From the NCBI GenBank assembly GCA_949740535.1, contig CATJHO010000078.1, positions 1-37,714 of the forward strand: a stretch of 37,714 nucleotides of DNA, given 5' to 3'. Positions 1 through 8,353 of the stretch are shown piece after piece. Below the pieces are notes generated by a model. The model did not search any database and had not been told where the DNA came from. It was given only the letters and a program-made list of their open reading frames with translations. A program made the position numbers and the translations under genes. Source of the DNA: an uncultured Lachnospiraceae bacterium (GTDB lineage Bacteria; Bacillota; Clostridia; Lachnospirales; Lachnospiraceae). Each line of letters opens with the position of its first letter. Positions within the stretch are counted from its first letter, which is position 1.

Positions 1-1
1 G

Positions 2-121
2 GAGTTTGCGGCGGCCGCAGGCTGTCTGAAGCATTCCATAATCGGTGATTTCAACCGTGTGGGAGTGCCGGATGTGGAGAAGCTGATGGGCGGAGACGGT
101 ACGGGACGGGTACAGAGATAA
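2..121 (+). CDS. C-terminal end of a PfkB-type sugar kinase, probably 2-dehydro-3-deoxygluconokinase (partial)
   Basis: Only the last 39 codons are inside the window, read in frame from base 2 to a TAA at 119-121. The tail reads [20 protein letters not shown], followed by a [18 protein letters not shown]-type ending. This matches my memory of the C-terminus of PfkB-family KDG kinases, where a CLKHxxxGDFNRV stretch closes the last helix region and a short GRVQR tail ends the protein. KDG kinase phosphorylates 2-keto-3-deoxygluconate in the cytoplasm during hexuronate breakdown. The ATP and sugar sites lie outside the window, so the substrate is inferred. The convergent LacI-type regulator downstream would fit a sugar-acid catabolic locus. 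It could be another PfkB sugar kinase. Confidence 0.6.
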   Translation, partial: EFAAAAGCLKHSIIGDFNRVGVPDVEKLMGGDGTGRVQR

Positions 122-129
122 GATATAGT

Positions 130-179
130 AAAAAGCTGACAGAATGGATTTCCTGCTGCAGGGCGGGAGGTCCATTCTG
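130..179 (-). terminator. Intrinsic terminator of the LacI-type regulator gene
   Basis: CAGAATGGA (140-148) and TCCATTCTG (171-179) form a perfect 9-bp stem. Read on the - strand the stem is followed after a few bases by a U-run (complement of AAAAA at 130-134). It lies directly after the stop codon of the - strand gene at 183. It may also slow transcription from the convergent kinase gene, but the + strand side lacks an immediate T-run. Confidence 0.7.
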
Positions 180-182
180 ACG

Positions 183-1232
183 TTATAAAGGTTTGATTTT
201 TCGAAGTGTGGAATCGCGGATACACAATTCACAGGGGAGCAGGATTTCCTGGGGGCTTTGATCGGGCTGTTCAATTTTTTCCACCAGACGCCTGCTGGCG
301 TGAATCCCCATCTGTACGGCCGGAATTTTAACGGTGGTAACATTGGGTTCGATCATAAACGGCCAGTTTAATTCATTGGCCCAGTCCCAGTCTTCGGGGC
401 CGCAAAGACCAATGTCCTGAGGGATAGACAGACCCAGGGCGCGGATGGCATGGTAAACCCGCACGGTTGTGATACTGTTGCAGCCAATGGCAATGGGAAG
501 CTGATGCTTTTGGCTGGAGAGCGCTCTGCGCAGACAGCTCTGGGCATCCACGCTGCCGGGCCGCAGAGTGAAAACATCTGAGGAAGGATCATAACCATAG
601 ATCTCCTGGACAGAGTGGATAAAGGCGTCTCTGAGACGCATCCGGGTAGAATTGTTCTCCCACTCCTGAACAAAAAATAAAGGCCGGGTATAGCCTTGGG
701 CCTTGGTATGAGCGATAAGCTTGGCAAAGCACTCCGGGCTGTTGCTGGTAACAATATCAAAGGTATGATTGCGCACATAACGATCACACAGAACAATAGG
801 CGTCCCGGAGCATTCTGTCTGGATCAGAAAGTCATTGGAGTAAGAGGCTGTGTTGACCAGAAGACCGGAAACGCCTTTCGCGAGAAGGGACTTCAGGGAA
901 CGGATTTCTTTTTCCGGATTATCCGAAGTATCTGCCATCAGGAGGGTATATCCAAGGGGTTCCAGATAATTGCTGACACCGGAAATAAGTGCGGAAGAAA
1001 ACGGCGAAGTGATATCCGCCACGGTCAGGCCGATGAGGTTTGTTGTGTGCTTTTTCAGATTGCTGGCAATGTCGCTGGGCACATAATTGGTCATTTCAAT
1101 GGCAGCCCGGATCCGCTCTCTGGCCTGTTCCCCCATCAGATCCTTGCGGCCGTTGATATATCGGGATACAGTTGTTTTGGAGACACCGGCGGCTTTGGCA
1201 ATATCGTTTATAGTTACTCTCTTTTTGGGCAT
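183..1232 (-). CDS. LacI/GalR family transcriptional regulator, KdgR-like
   Basis: A 349-aa protein with the classic LacI layout. Residues 5-60 hold the helix-turn-helix and hinge (VTINDIAKAAGVSKTTVSRY). From about residue 64 the periplasmic-binding-protein-like effector domain follows (LIGLTVADITSPFSSALISG). The segment GPEDWDWANELNWPF near residue 280 resembles the DDWDW motif of KdgR-type regulators as I remember them, which supports a sugar-acid ligand. The length is normal for the family. A TTGCAT-17-TATAAT promoter and an AAGGAG ribosome site precede the ATG on the - strand. It converges on a probable KDG kinase, so a role in hexuronate/KDG regulation is a reasonable inference; the effector is not proven. 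Confidence 0.85.
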   Translation of the reverse strand: MPKKRVTINDIAKAAGVSKTTVSRYINGRKDLMGEQARERIRAAIEMTNYVPSDIASNLKKHTTNLIGLTVADITSPFSSALISGVSNYLEPLGYTLLMADTSDNPEKEIRSLKSLLAKGVSGLLVNTASYSNDFLIQTECSGTPIVLCDRYVRNHTFDIVTSNSPECFAKLIAHTKAQGYTRPLFFVQEWENNSTRMRLRDAFIHSVQEIYGYDPSSDVFTLRPGSVDAQSCLRRALSSQKHQLPIAIGCNSITTVRVYHAIRALGLSIPQDIGLCGPEDWDWANELNWPFMIEPNVTTVKIPAVQMGIHASRRLVEKIEQPDQSPQEILLPCELCIRDSTLRKIKPL

Positions 1233-1268
1233 AAAAAACTCCTTGCTGGCGGCTTGATTTACCCTTAA

Positions 1269-1297
1269 ATTATACTAATTTCTGGTTATAAATGCAA
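1269..1297 (-). promoter_or_regulatory. SigA-type promoter of the LacI-type regulator
   Basis: On the - strand TTGCAT (1292-1297) is separated by 17 bases from a perfect TATAAT (1269-1274). The predicted start lies some 30 bases before the ATG at 1232. Confidence 0.75.
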
Positions 1298-1454
1298 GGG
1301 ATTGGTGTGTGATTCCCTGTCTTCAGTTCTTATTCCCGGCGATCCGTTTTTAAGAGGATTTTTCATCCGCATATGCGTCCGGGCTGGCTTTCACGGCCGG
1401 ACCAATGGAGTCCGTTTTACCGTAGAACGGAGCAGAGGAAACCGGGGAGCAGGA

Positions 1455-1483
1455 TTGTTTAGAGGGGGAAGATGTGCTATACT
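1455..1483 (+). promoter_or_regulatory. Putative SigA promoter of the class D beta-lactamase
   Basis: TTGTTT (1455-1460), a 17-base spacer and TATACT (1478-1483) lie 48 bases before the ATG at 1531. I saw no BlaI-type TACA/TGTA operator around it, so expression may be constitutive. The rest of the 1300-1454 gap holds no gene I can support. Confidence 0.5.
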
Positions 1484-1530
1484 TGGGCTGGCAGACGAAT
1501 CGGCGGATCGGAATATGGAGAGAGGTAATT

Positions 1531-2511
1531 ATGAAAAAAACAAAAGCAGTATCTGCAATTGGCTGTGCGTTCATACTTGTTTCATTAATTTTAACAGGGT
1601 GTGGAAAAGAAAAGGATAACGTAAAAAGCAGTCAATCGGTGGAAACCCAGGAGGTAGAAGATATAAGCCAGATGGAAGAGGCAGTAACACAGACAGAGGA
1701 AACAGAAGAAACAGCAGAAGAAGCTGGAGAAGCTGTTGCGCCAATAACAGAGGAAGCAGACTGGTCAAATTATTTTGAAGAAATAAATGGCGCTGCGGTT
1801 ATCTATGATCCGGCTGAGAACTGCTGTCAAATGTATAACCAAGAGCTGTCTCTTACCCGGCGTTCGCCATGCTCTACATTTAAAATTATTTCTTCTTTGA
1901 TTGCCATAAAAAATGGAATCATTGTACCGGAATACTCTGTCCGTATATGGAGTGGAGAAGTATACTGGATGGAAGACTGGAATCAAGATATTGATTTTTC
2001 TGACGCATTTCATGCGTCCTGCGTCTGGTATTTTAGAGAAGTTATTGATGAAATTGGAATGGATGTCATGCAGGAGGAGTTAAACAGACTCCAATATGGT
2101 AATTGCGACATATCTGACTGGGAAGGGAAAGCAAATACAAATAACAGCAATCCGGCTTTAACCGGATTTTGGATTGAATCGTCTCTGTTAATTTCTCCCA
2201 AAGAACAGGTTGAGGTTATGGAACGTATTTTTGGTGATAACACAAATTATTCGGAGGAATTAAGAAACCAGTTAAAGCAGGTTATGCGGTTGTCTGAGCC
2301 GGACGAATCAGACATTTTAATCTATGGAAAAACAGGCATGGGCAAAAGCTGCGGCGTTGTGGTTGACGCTTGGTATACAGGCTTTGCAGACAGTCCAAAG
2401 AAACGCATTTACTTTTGTATATATTTGGGTGAAACAGAGAATAAAGACGTGTCCAGCGCTAAGGCCAGAGAAATAGCTGTGGAAATCGTTTCTGCGTATT
2501 TAAAGAAATAG
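1531..2511 (+). CDS. Class D (OXA-type) beta-lactamase, lipoprotein form
   Basis: A 326-aa protein. The start at 1531 is chosen because GGAGAGAGG precedes it and it opens directly into a lipoprotein signal peptide: Lys-rich n-region, hydrophobic core, lipobox L-T-G-C with Cys24 as the lipidated residue. A Glu/Thr-rich linker (about 30-75) leads to the penicillin-binding fold. All class D motifs are present: Ser115-Thr-Phe-Lys118 (nucleophile and carboxylatable lysine), Ser163-Cys-Val, Tyr189-Gly-Asn, Trp214 in the omega-loop segment, and Lys267-Thr-Gly. The enzyme should hydrolyse beta-lactams on the outer face of the membrane. The nearest described relatives I know of are clostridial chromosomal class D enzymes such as C. 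difficile CDD. It is a single-gene unit, and its base composition looks more AT-rich than neighbouring genes, suggesting acquisition. A penicillin-sensing role is the alternative, but no sensor partner is present. Confidence 0.88.
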   Translation: MKKTKAVSAIGCAFILVSLILTGCGKEKDNVKSSQSVETQEVEDISQMEEAVTQTEETEETAEEAGEAVAPITEEADWSNYFEEINGAAVIYDPAENCCQMYNQELSLTRRSPCSTFKIISSLIAIKNGIIVPEYSVRIWSGEVYWMEDWNQDIDFSDAFHASCVWYFREVIDEIGMDVMQEELNRLQYGNCDISDWEGKANTNNSNPALTGFWIESSLLISPKEQVEVMERIFGDNTNYSEELRNQLKQVMRLSEPDESDILIYGKTGMGKSCGVVVDAWYTGFADSPKKRIYFCIYLGETENKDVSSAKAREIAVEIVSAYLKK

Positions 2512-2531
2512 AACTATTGTGGAAGAGAAGA

Positions 2532-2576
2532 AAAACCAGGACCAGAACAACCGCAGAATGTTCTGGTCCTGGTTTT
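2532..2576. terminator. Strong bidirectional intrinsic terminator after the beta-lactamase
   Basis: A perfect 17-bp inverted repeat, AAAACCAGGACCAGAAC (2532-2548) and GTTCTGGTCCTGGTTTT (2560-2576), with an 11-base loop. The A/T ends give a U-run in both directions. It sits between the + strand beta-lactamase stop and the - strand HPr-like gene. Confidence 0.92.
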
Positions 2577-2606
2577 ATGGAAAAGGCACAACTGTGCTGA
2601 CAGAAC

Positions 2607-2846
2607 TCAGCCATGAGCGGCCTGAATCATATAGGAAAGAAAGGCGGAAGAGTCATAGGGATCTGAGAAGCTGAGATGCAGGCTGCAGCCCTCGCAGGGA
2701 AGAAGTTTCAGCATCTGGCGTGCGGCAGAATTTGACTTCAGATCCAGGGTTGTGCAGTCGGGGAGATGAAGCAGTACGCTGCCCTGACATTCTTCAATTA
2801 ATTTCACAAACTTTTCTTTGTTAGGAATCGACATAAATCTCAACAT
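2607..2846 (-). CDS. Small HPr-fold-like protein without the phosphorylatable histidine
   Basis: A 79-aa cytoplasmic protein with a GGAGG ribosome site ahead of its ATG. I do not recognise a named family with certainty. Its pattern of short beta strands and helices resembles HPr: NKEKFVKLIEE (helix 1), strand VLLHLPD, then LDLKSNSAARQMLKLL, which aligns with the KSIMGxxxL segment of HPr around Ser46, followed by SLHLSFSDPYDSSAFLSYM like the last strand and helix. No His15 equivalent exists, so it cannot carry phosphate as HPr does; Ser38 would be the Ser46 position. It pairs with a second His-less HPr-type protein in this window (15702-15935). It is divergent from the AraC regulator. A Crh-like regulatory role is speculation. 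Confidence 0.6.
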   Translation of the reverse strand: MLRFMSIPNKEKFVKLIEECQGSVLLHLPDCTTLDLKSNSAARQMLKLLPCEGCSLHLSFSDPYDSSAFLSYMIQAAHG

Positions 2847-2890
2847 AATAGAACCTCCTTTTTATTTACAATAGAAAATTTGTTTTACTG

Positions 2891-2919
2891 TTGTATTCAG
2901 GTGCATCTGATGATATGAT
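2891..2919 (+). promoter_or_regulatory. SigA promoter of the AraC-type regulator
   Basis: TTGTAT (2891-2896), 17 bases, TATGAT (2914-2919). An imperfect palindrome GATATgattATATC covers the -10 region and could be an operator. No equally good promoter was found for the divergent small gene in the 2847-2995 gap. Confidence 0.6.
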
Positions 2920-2995
2920 TATATCAACAATTCTGTGCAATATATAGAAAAATATCTCCATTTTTATATGACAAAACCTTCAAAAGGAGCAGGGG

Positions 2996-3907
2996 ATGGC
3001 GTTGAAAACATGTGTAACCATTACAGGAGAAGATGGGCGGGAATTAAAGGAGCATGGATCGGCCTTTTTTCCTGCGGGCAATTATTATGACGATCTGAGA
3101 CAGGAAGCGGTGCCATGGCACTGGCATGAGGAGATGGAAGCAGTCGTTGTGGTTGAGGGAATGGCAGAGCTTTTGGTGGAGACAGAACGATATCAGGTGA
3201 AGGCAGGAGAGGGTTTCTTTATCAATGCAGAAGCCCTGCATGCGTTTGAGGTATCCAGCATGGAAGAATGCCGGATGCATTCGCTGGTGTTTCATCCCCG
3301 CCTTGTGGGCGGAAGCATGGAAAGTGTATTCTGGCAGAGCTATATTCAGCCGCTGGTTGAGAATCACTGTTTTCAAAGTGCGCTTTTGAATGAAACGCTT
3401 CCCTGGCACAGTCAGGCCTGTGGATGCATTGAGGATGCATGGCAGGCTATGGAGAAGAAGGAGACTGGATATGAGTTTCAGGTGAGAAATGCCCTGTCCC
3501 AGCTGATACTTCTTCTCAGACTTCATCAGCCAATGCCTCAAAAAGAGCCTTCCCAGCGGGAGCTTCGGGACGCCAGGCGGATCCGCACCATGCTCCAGTA
3601 TATTCAGGAGCATTACAGCGAAGAGACAGATACGGCTCAGATTGCCAGAAGTGCTATGATCAGTGAGAGTGAATGTCTTCGCTGTTTTCATAAGTCTATC
3701 GGTATGCCGCCTATCCGGTATCTGAAGCAGTTCCGCATCCAGAAGGCGGCAGAGCTTCTGATGTCAACGGATAAAAAGGCGGGAGATATCGGCGCTGAGT
3801 GTGGATTTTTGGATACCAGCTATTTTACGAAGGTATTTCGGGAGATAAAGGGATGTACGCCGGGGGAGTACCGCAGGAGACAGGCTTGCTTCACGGATGG
3901 ACAATAA
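2996..3907 (+). CDS. AraC family transcriptional regulator with N-terminal cupin domain
   Basis: A 303-aa protein. The N-terminal half is a sugar-binding-type cupin: WHWHEEME (41-48), GMAELLVETERYQVKAGEGFFINAE-type strands and the LHAFE metal or ligand edge. The C-terminal 105 residues (about 192-297) form the double helix-turn-helix: QIARSAMISESECLRCFHK and IGAECGFLDTSYFTKVFRE, ending in GCTPGEYRRR. AAGGAG lies correctly before the ATG. It should be a cytoplasmic regulator responding to a small, probably carbohydrate-related ligand. No target operon is obvious next to it; the divergent HPr-like gene is the only candidate. Ligand unknown. Confidence 0.88.
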   Translation: MALKTCVTITGEDGRELKEHGSAFFPAGNYYDDLRQEAVPWHWHEEMEAVVVVEGMAELLVETERYQVKAGEGFFINAEALHAFEVSSMEECRMHSLVFHPRLVGGSMESVFWQSYIQPLVENHCFQSALLNETLPWHSQACGCIEDAWQAMEKKETGYEFQVRNALSQLILLLRLHQPMPQKEPSQRELRDARRIRTMLQYIQEHYSEETDTAQIARSAMISESECLRCFHKSIGMPPIRYLKQFRIQKAAELLMSTDKKAGDIGAECGFLDTSYFTKVFREIKGCTPGEYRRRQACFTDGQ

Positions 3908-3954
3908 TTGAGAGTAAGGAGAGAGGGGGCATCCAAAACAGTTGAAAAAACCTC

Positions 3955-3983
3955 TTGCATTGTCCCCTCGAATGTAGTATAAT
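3955..3983 (+). promoter_or_regulatory. SigA promoter of carAB
   Basis: TTGCAT (3955-3960), 17 bases, perfect TATAAT (3978-3983). The leader of about 70 bases starts near GAAATTT and contains a T9 run at 4013-4021. I saw no PyrR-type attenuator. Confidence 0.8.
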
Positions 3984-4057
3984 TTTTTGAAATTTAAAGG
4001 CGGATTTATGTCTTTTTTTTTGAGCAATTTTAGACAGACAGCAGAAAGGAGCGCAGG

Positions 4058-5137
4058 ATGAAAGCTTTTCTGATACTGGAAGACGGACATGTATTTACAG
4101 GAACCAGCATTGGGGCAGACCGGGAAGTGATCAGCGAGATTGTATTTAACACTTCCATGACCGGCTATCTGGAGGTGCTGACGGACCCTTCTTACGCGGG
4201 GCAGGCGGTGGTTATGACTTACCCGCTTATTGGTAATTATGGAATCTGTCATGAGGACATGGAGTCGGACCGGACCTGGGTGGACGGATTCATCGTACGG
4301 GAACTGTCCAGAATTCCCAGCAATTTCCGAAGCAGAGATACCATACAGCATTTCCTCGCAAAGCATGACATTCCGGGAATCGCCGGAATTGACACCAGAG
4401 CACTTACCCGGATCTTAAGAGAGAACGGAACCATGAACGGTATGATTACCACGGATGAGCATTTTTCCCTGGAGGAAGTGATTGCAAGACTTAAGGCTTA
4501 TGCCGCCGGGAAGGTGGTGGAGCGGGTCACCTGCAAGGCTCCCTACATACTTCCGGGAGATGGTTTCCGGACAGCGCTTCTCGATCTGGGAGCAAAAGAG
4601 AATATTTCCCGTTCTTTACATCAAAGAGGCTGTCAGGTAACGGTTTATCCGGCGGCCGCGTCTGCGCAGGAGATCCTGTCCGGGCAGCCCGATGGCATTA
4701 TGCTTTCCAACGGCCCTGGGGATCCCAAAGAATGCGTCTCTATTATAGAAGAAATCCGGACCCTTTATCAAACAGATATCCCAATTTTTGCAATCTGTCT
4801 TGGACATCAGCTTATGGCGCTGGCAACGGGAGCAGATACCTACAAATTAAAATACGGCCATCGTGGCGGCAACCATCCGGTCCGGGACCTGGAGACCGGA
4901 AAGGTGTATATAACCTCTCAGAATCATGGGTATGCAGTAGACGCAGACAGCCTTGATCCGGCCATTGCAGTGCCGGCATTTGAGAATGTCAACGATGGTA
5001 CCAACGAGGGTCTGCGCTATATAGGAAAAAATATAGTTACGGTACAGTTCCATCCGGAGGCCTGTCCAGGCCCACGGGACTGCGCGTATCTTTTTGACCG
5101 CTTTTTAAAGATGATGGAGGTGAAAAGCCATGCCTAG
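4058..5137 (+). CDS. carA: Carbamoyl-phosphate synthase small (glutaminase) subunit
   Basis: A 359-aa protein. It hydrolyses glutamine and passes ammonia to CarB for carbamoyl phosphate, the precursor of arginine and pyrimidines. Residues 1-130 are the CPSase small-chain domain (AFLILEDGHVFTG, MTGYLEVLTDPSYAGQ). From about 170 the class I glutamine amidotransferase domain follows, with nucleophile Cys247 in AICLGHQL and the His332/Glu334 pair in QFHPEACPGPRD. The length is usual. AAAGGAG precedes the ATG. The gene overlaps carB by 8 bases, so the two subunits are translationally coupled. No other pyrimidine or arginine gene lies nearby, so it is not clear which pathway controls this copy. Confidence 0.97.
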   Translation: MKAFLILEDGHVFTGTSIGADREVISEIVFNTSMTGYLEVLTDPSYAGQAVVMTYPLIGNYGICHEDMESDRTWVDGFIVRELSRIPSNFRSRDTIQHFLAKHDIPGIAGIDTRALTRILRENGTMNGMITTDEHFSLEEVIARLKAYAAGKVVERVTCKAPYILPGDGFRTALLDLGAKENISRSLHQRGCQVTVYPAAASAQEILSGQPDGIMLSNGPGDPKECVSIIEEIRTLYQTDIPIFAICLGHQLMALATGADTYKLKYGHRGGNHPVRDLETGKVYITSQNHGYAVDADSLDPAIAVPAFENVNDGTNEGLRYIGKNIVTVQFHPEACPGPRDCAYLFDRFLKMMEVKSHA

Positions 5138-8100
5138 AAATCCGGAAATCAAAAAAGTACTGGTGATTGGCTCCGGTCCCATTGTTATCGGCCAGGCAGC
5201 AGAATTTGACTATGCGGGAACCCAGGCCTGCCGTTCTCTTAAGGAGGAAGGCATAGAGGTAGTTCTGCTGAATTCTAACCCGGCTACGATTATGACGGAT
5301 AAGGACATTGCGGACCGGGTTTACATTGAGCCCCTGACGGTGGAGGTGGCAGAGCAGCTGATCCTCAAGGAGCAGCCGGACAGCGTGCTTCCCACTTTGG
5401 GCGGCCAGGCCGGCCTTAATCTGGCTATGGAGCTGGAAGAGCGGGGCTTCCTTCGGGCCCATCAGGTGAAGCTGATTGGAACCACGGCAGAAACCATCAA
5501 AAAAGCAGAAGACCGCCTGGAATTTAAGCGTACCATGGAAAAAATCGGGGAACCGGTGGCAGCCTCCCTGGTGGTGGAAACCGTAGAGGACGGTATCGCA
5601 TTTACCAATCAGATTGGCTATCCGGTGGTTCTGCGCCCGGCCTACACCCTGGGGGGCAGCGGGGGAGGCATTGCGCGGAATCAGGAAGAGCTGGAGGAGA
5701 TTCTGTCCAACGGTCTTCGGCTGTCCCGTGTGGGCCAGGTTCTGGTGGAGCGGTGCATTGCAGGCTGGAAGGAAATCGAGTACGAGGTCATGCGGGACGG
5801 CGCTGGCAACTGCATTACCATATGCAATATGGAAAATATCGATCCGGTGGGTGTCCACACCGGCGACAGTATTGTTGTGGCTCCTTCCCAGACTCTGGGG
5901 GATAAGGAGTACCAGATGCTGCGGACCTCTGCCTTAAATATTATCAGTGAGCTGAAGATCACCGGCGGCTGCAATGTGCAGTATGCTCTGGATCCGGAAA
6001 GCTTTGAGTACTGTGTGATTGAGGTAAATCCCCGTGTGAGCCGTTCTTCGGCTCTGGCATCCAAGGCTGCCGGCTATCCCATTGCCAGAGTGGCGGCCAA
6101 GATTGCGGCGGGCTATACGCTGGATGAGATTCCCAATGCCATTACCGGGCGGACAAAGGCCAGCTTTGAGCCCATGCTGGATTACTGCGTGGTAAAGCTT
6201 CCCAGGCTTCCTTTTGACAAATTCATCAGCGCCAAGCGGACCCTGACCACCCAGATGAAGGCTACAGGAGAGGTGATGTCCATCTGCGATAACTTTGAAG
6301 GCGCGCTGATGAAAGCTGTCCGTTCACTGGAACAGCATGTGGACAGCCTTATGTCCTGTGATTTTTCGGATCTTACAGAAGAAGCGATCTTAAAGAAGCT
6401 GGAGATAGTGGATGACCGGCGGATCTGGCTTATGGCAGAGGCGCTGCGAAAAGGAATATCCTGTGAGGAGATTCATCGGCTCACCCGGATTGACCTCTGG
6501 TTTATTGACAAAATTGCCCTGCTTGTGGAGATGGAGCAGACGCTTCGGACACAGGAGCTGACACCAGAGCTGCTTAAAGAGGCTAAGCGCATCGAGTTCC
6601 CGGATGAGGTGATCGCCAGACTTACGGGAAAGACCAGGGAAGCGGTTAAAGAGATGCGTCTTAGAAACGGCATTACGGCGGCTTATAAGATGGTGGATAC
6701 CTGTGCGGCTGAATTTGCGGCCGCCACGCCCTACTACTATTCCGTGTTTGGAAGCGAAAATGAGGCGGTAAGGACCAGAGGCCGGAAAAAGGTGCTGGTG
6801 CTGGGGTCCGGCCCTATCCGGATTGGGCAGGGAATCGAATTTGATTTCTGCTGCGTACACTGCACCTGGGCTTTTGCCAGAGAGGGGTATGAGACGATTA
6901 TTGTCAACAACAATCCGGAGACCGTGAGCACGGATTTTGACATAGCGGATAAGCTGTACTTTGAGCCGCTGACACCGGAGGATGTGGAGCATATTGTGGA
7001 ACTGGAGCATCCTGACGGGGCGGTGGTCCAGTTCGGCGGCCAGACGGCTATTAAGCTGACAGAAGCCCTGATGAAGATGGGCGTGCCGATTCTGGGAACT
7101 TCCGCAGAAAATGTGGATGCGGCTGAGGACCGCAGGCTTTTTGATCAGATTCTGGAGGAGTGCCGGATACCACGTCCCAAGGGACATACGGTTTATACGG
7201 CTGAGGAGGCAAAGCAGGCAGCCAGGGAGCTTGGCTATCCTGTACTGGTGCGCCCCTCTTATGTATTGGGCGGTCAGGGCATGCAGATTGCCATCAGCGA
7301 TGAGGACGTGGAGGAGTTTATCGGGATCATCAACCGGACTGCCCAGGATCACCCCATACTGGTAGATAAGTATCTGCAGGGGAAGGAGATAGAGGTGGAT
7401 GCAGTCTGTGACGGGGAGGAGATTCTGATTCCCGGTATTATGGAGCATATTGAGCGGGCGGGGATCCATTCCGGGGACAGTATCTCCGTCTACCCGGCCA
7501 GGAGCATCAGCAGTCACGTAAAAGCGGTTATCGAAGAATACACCCGGCGGCTGGCCCGTTCCCTCCATGTGATCGGACTGATTAATATTCAGTTTATTGC
7601 TGTGGGGGAAGAGGTCTATGTGATTGAGGTAAATCCCCGGTCCAGCCGTACGGTGCCTTATATCAGCAAAGTAACGGGAATTCCCATAGTGCCTCTGGCA
7701 GCCAGGGTAATTGCGGGCCATAAGCTGCGGGAGCTGGGCTGTGAACCGGGACTGCAGAAAGAGGCAGATTACTATGCCGTTAAGATGCCTGTATTTTCCT
7801 TTGAGAAGATCCGGGGGGCGGATATCAGTCTGGGGCCGGAGATGAAGTCCACGGGAGAGTGTCTGGGAATTGCCAGGACTTTCCACGAGGCCCTTTACAA
7901 AGCCTTTCTGGGAGCGGGAATCCGCCTGCCAAGGCACAAAAACCTGATCATGACGGTCCGGGATGAGGATAAGGAAGAGGCGGCAGTGCTGGCCAGGCGT
8001 TTTGAGGTCCTGGGTTACCGGATTTATGCTACCAAGGGAACGGCCAGAGCGCTTCTGGAGGCGGACGTGTCGGTACGGCTTACCAGAAAGCTTGAGCAGG

Positions 8101-8339
8101 AGTCGCCCAATATTCTGGATTTGATTCTGGGCCATAAGATTGATCTGGTCATCGACACTCCCTCTCAGGGCGTGGAGCACAGCCATGACGGTTTTGTGAT
8201 TCGAAGAAATGCCATTGAGACAGGGGTAAATGTGCTGACAAGCATTGATACGGCTAAGGCTCTGGCGGAAAGTCTGGAACACACTGACGCAGAAGACCTG
8301 ACCCTGATTGATATTGCCGGTATTGGCACAGGAAGCTGA
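5130..8339 (+). CDS. carB: Carbamoyl-phosphate synthase large subunit
   Basis: A full-length 1069-aa subunit. It makes carbamoyl phosphate from bicarbonate, two ATP and ammonia from CarA. Two homologous halves are visible: the first begins GSGPIVIGQAAEFDYAGTQA near residue 14, the second GSGPIRIGQGIEFDF near residue 560. Each has an ATP-grasp domain with the EVNPRVSRSSALASKAAGYP and EVNPRSSRTVPYISKVTG segments. The linker at about 400-550 is the oligomerisation domain. The last roughly 135 residues form the MGS-like allosteric domain (IYATKGTARALLEADV; GFVIRRNAIETGVNV). The start at 5130 lies inside the end of carA. A long open frame on the opposite strand is only a codon-bias shadow. Confidence 0.97.
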   Translation: MPRNPEIKKVLVIGSGPIVIGQAAEFDYAGTQACRSLKEEGIEVVLLNSNPATIMTDKDIADRVYIEPLTVEVAEQLILKEQPDSVLPTLGGQAGLNLAMELEERGFLRAHQVKLIGTTAETIKKAEDRLEFKRTMEKIGEPVAASLVVETVEDGIAFTNQIGYPVVLRPAYTLGGSGGGIARNQEELEEILSNGLRLSRVGQVLVERCIAGWKEIEYEVMRDGAGNCITICNMENIDPVGVHTGDSIVVAPSQTLGDKEYQMLRTSALNIISELKITGGCNVQYALDPESFEYCVIEVNPRVSRSSALASKAAGYPIARVAAKIAAGYTLDEIPNAITGRTKASFEPMLDYCVVKLPRLPFDKFISAKRTLTTQMKATGEVMSICDNFEGALMKAVRSLEQHVDSLMSCDFSDLTEEAILKKLEIVDDRRIWLMAEALRKGISCEEIHRLTRIDLWFIDKIALLVEMEQTLRTQELTPELLKEAKRIEFPDEVIARLTGKTREAVKEMRLRNGITAAYKMVDTCAAEFAAATPYYYSVFGSENEAVRTRGRKKVLVLGSGPIRIGQGIEFDFCCVHCTWAFAREGYETIIVNNNPETVSTDFDIADKLYFEPLTPEDVEHIVELEHPDGAVVQFGGQTAIKLTEALMKMGVPILGTSAENVDAAEDRRLFDQILEECRIPRPKGHTVYTAEEAKQAARELGYPVLVRPSYVLGGQGMQIAISDEDVEEFIGIINRTAQDHPILVDKYLQGKEIEVDAVCDGEEILIPGIMEHIERAGIHSGDSISVYPARSISSHVKAVIEEYTRRLARSLHVIGLINIQFIAVGEEVYVIEVNPRSSRTVPYISKVTGIPIVPLAARVIAGHKLRELGCEPGLQKEADYYAVKMPVFSFEKIRGADISLGPEMKSTGECLGIARTFHEALYKAFLGAGIRLPRHKNLIMTVRDEDKEEAAVLARRFEVLGYRIYATKGTARALLEADVSVRLTRKLEQESPNILDLILGHKIDLVIDTPSQGVEHSHDGFVIRRNAIETGVNVLTSIDTAKALAESLEHTDAEDLTLIDIAGIGTGS

Positions 8340-8353
8340 AGGGAAGAAAAGAA

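Noticed and set aside
696-1268. 190-codon open frame on the + strand opposite the LacI-type regulator
   Set aside because: Antisense to a gene with clear helix-turn-helix and effector domains and its own promoter; the product has no recognisable fold.
1300-1454. Possible small gene in the LacI to beta-lactamase gap
   Set aside because: Open frames here lack a ribosome site and recognisable content; one only reads into the beta-lactamase frame upstream of its true start.
3923-3969. GAGGGG (3923-3928) and CCCCTC (3964-3969) as an araC terminator or car operator
   Set aside because: Only 6 bp with a 35-base loop and no T-run; could be chance.
6390-8282. Long open frame (630 codons) on the - strand opposite carB
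   Set aside because: It lies wholly antisense to a clearly conserved gene, has no ribosome site or recognisable domain, and follows from the codon bias of carB.
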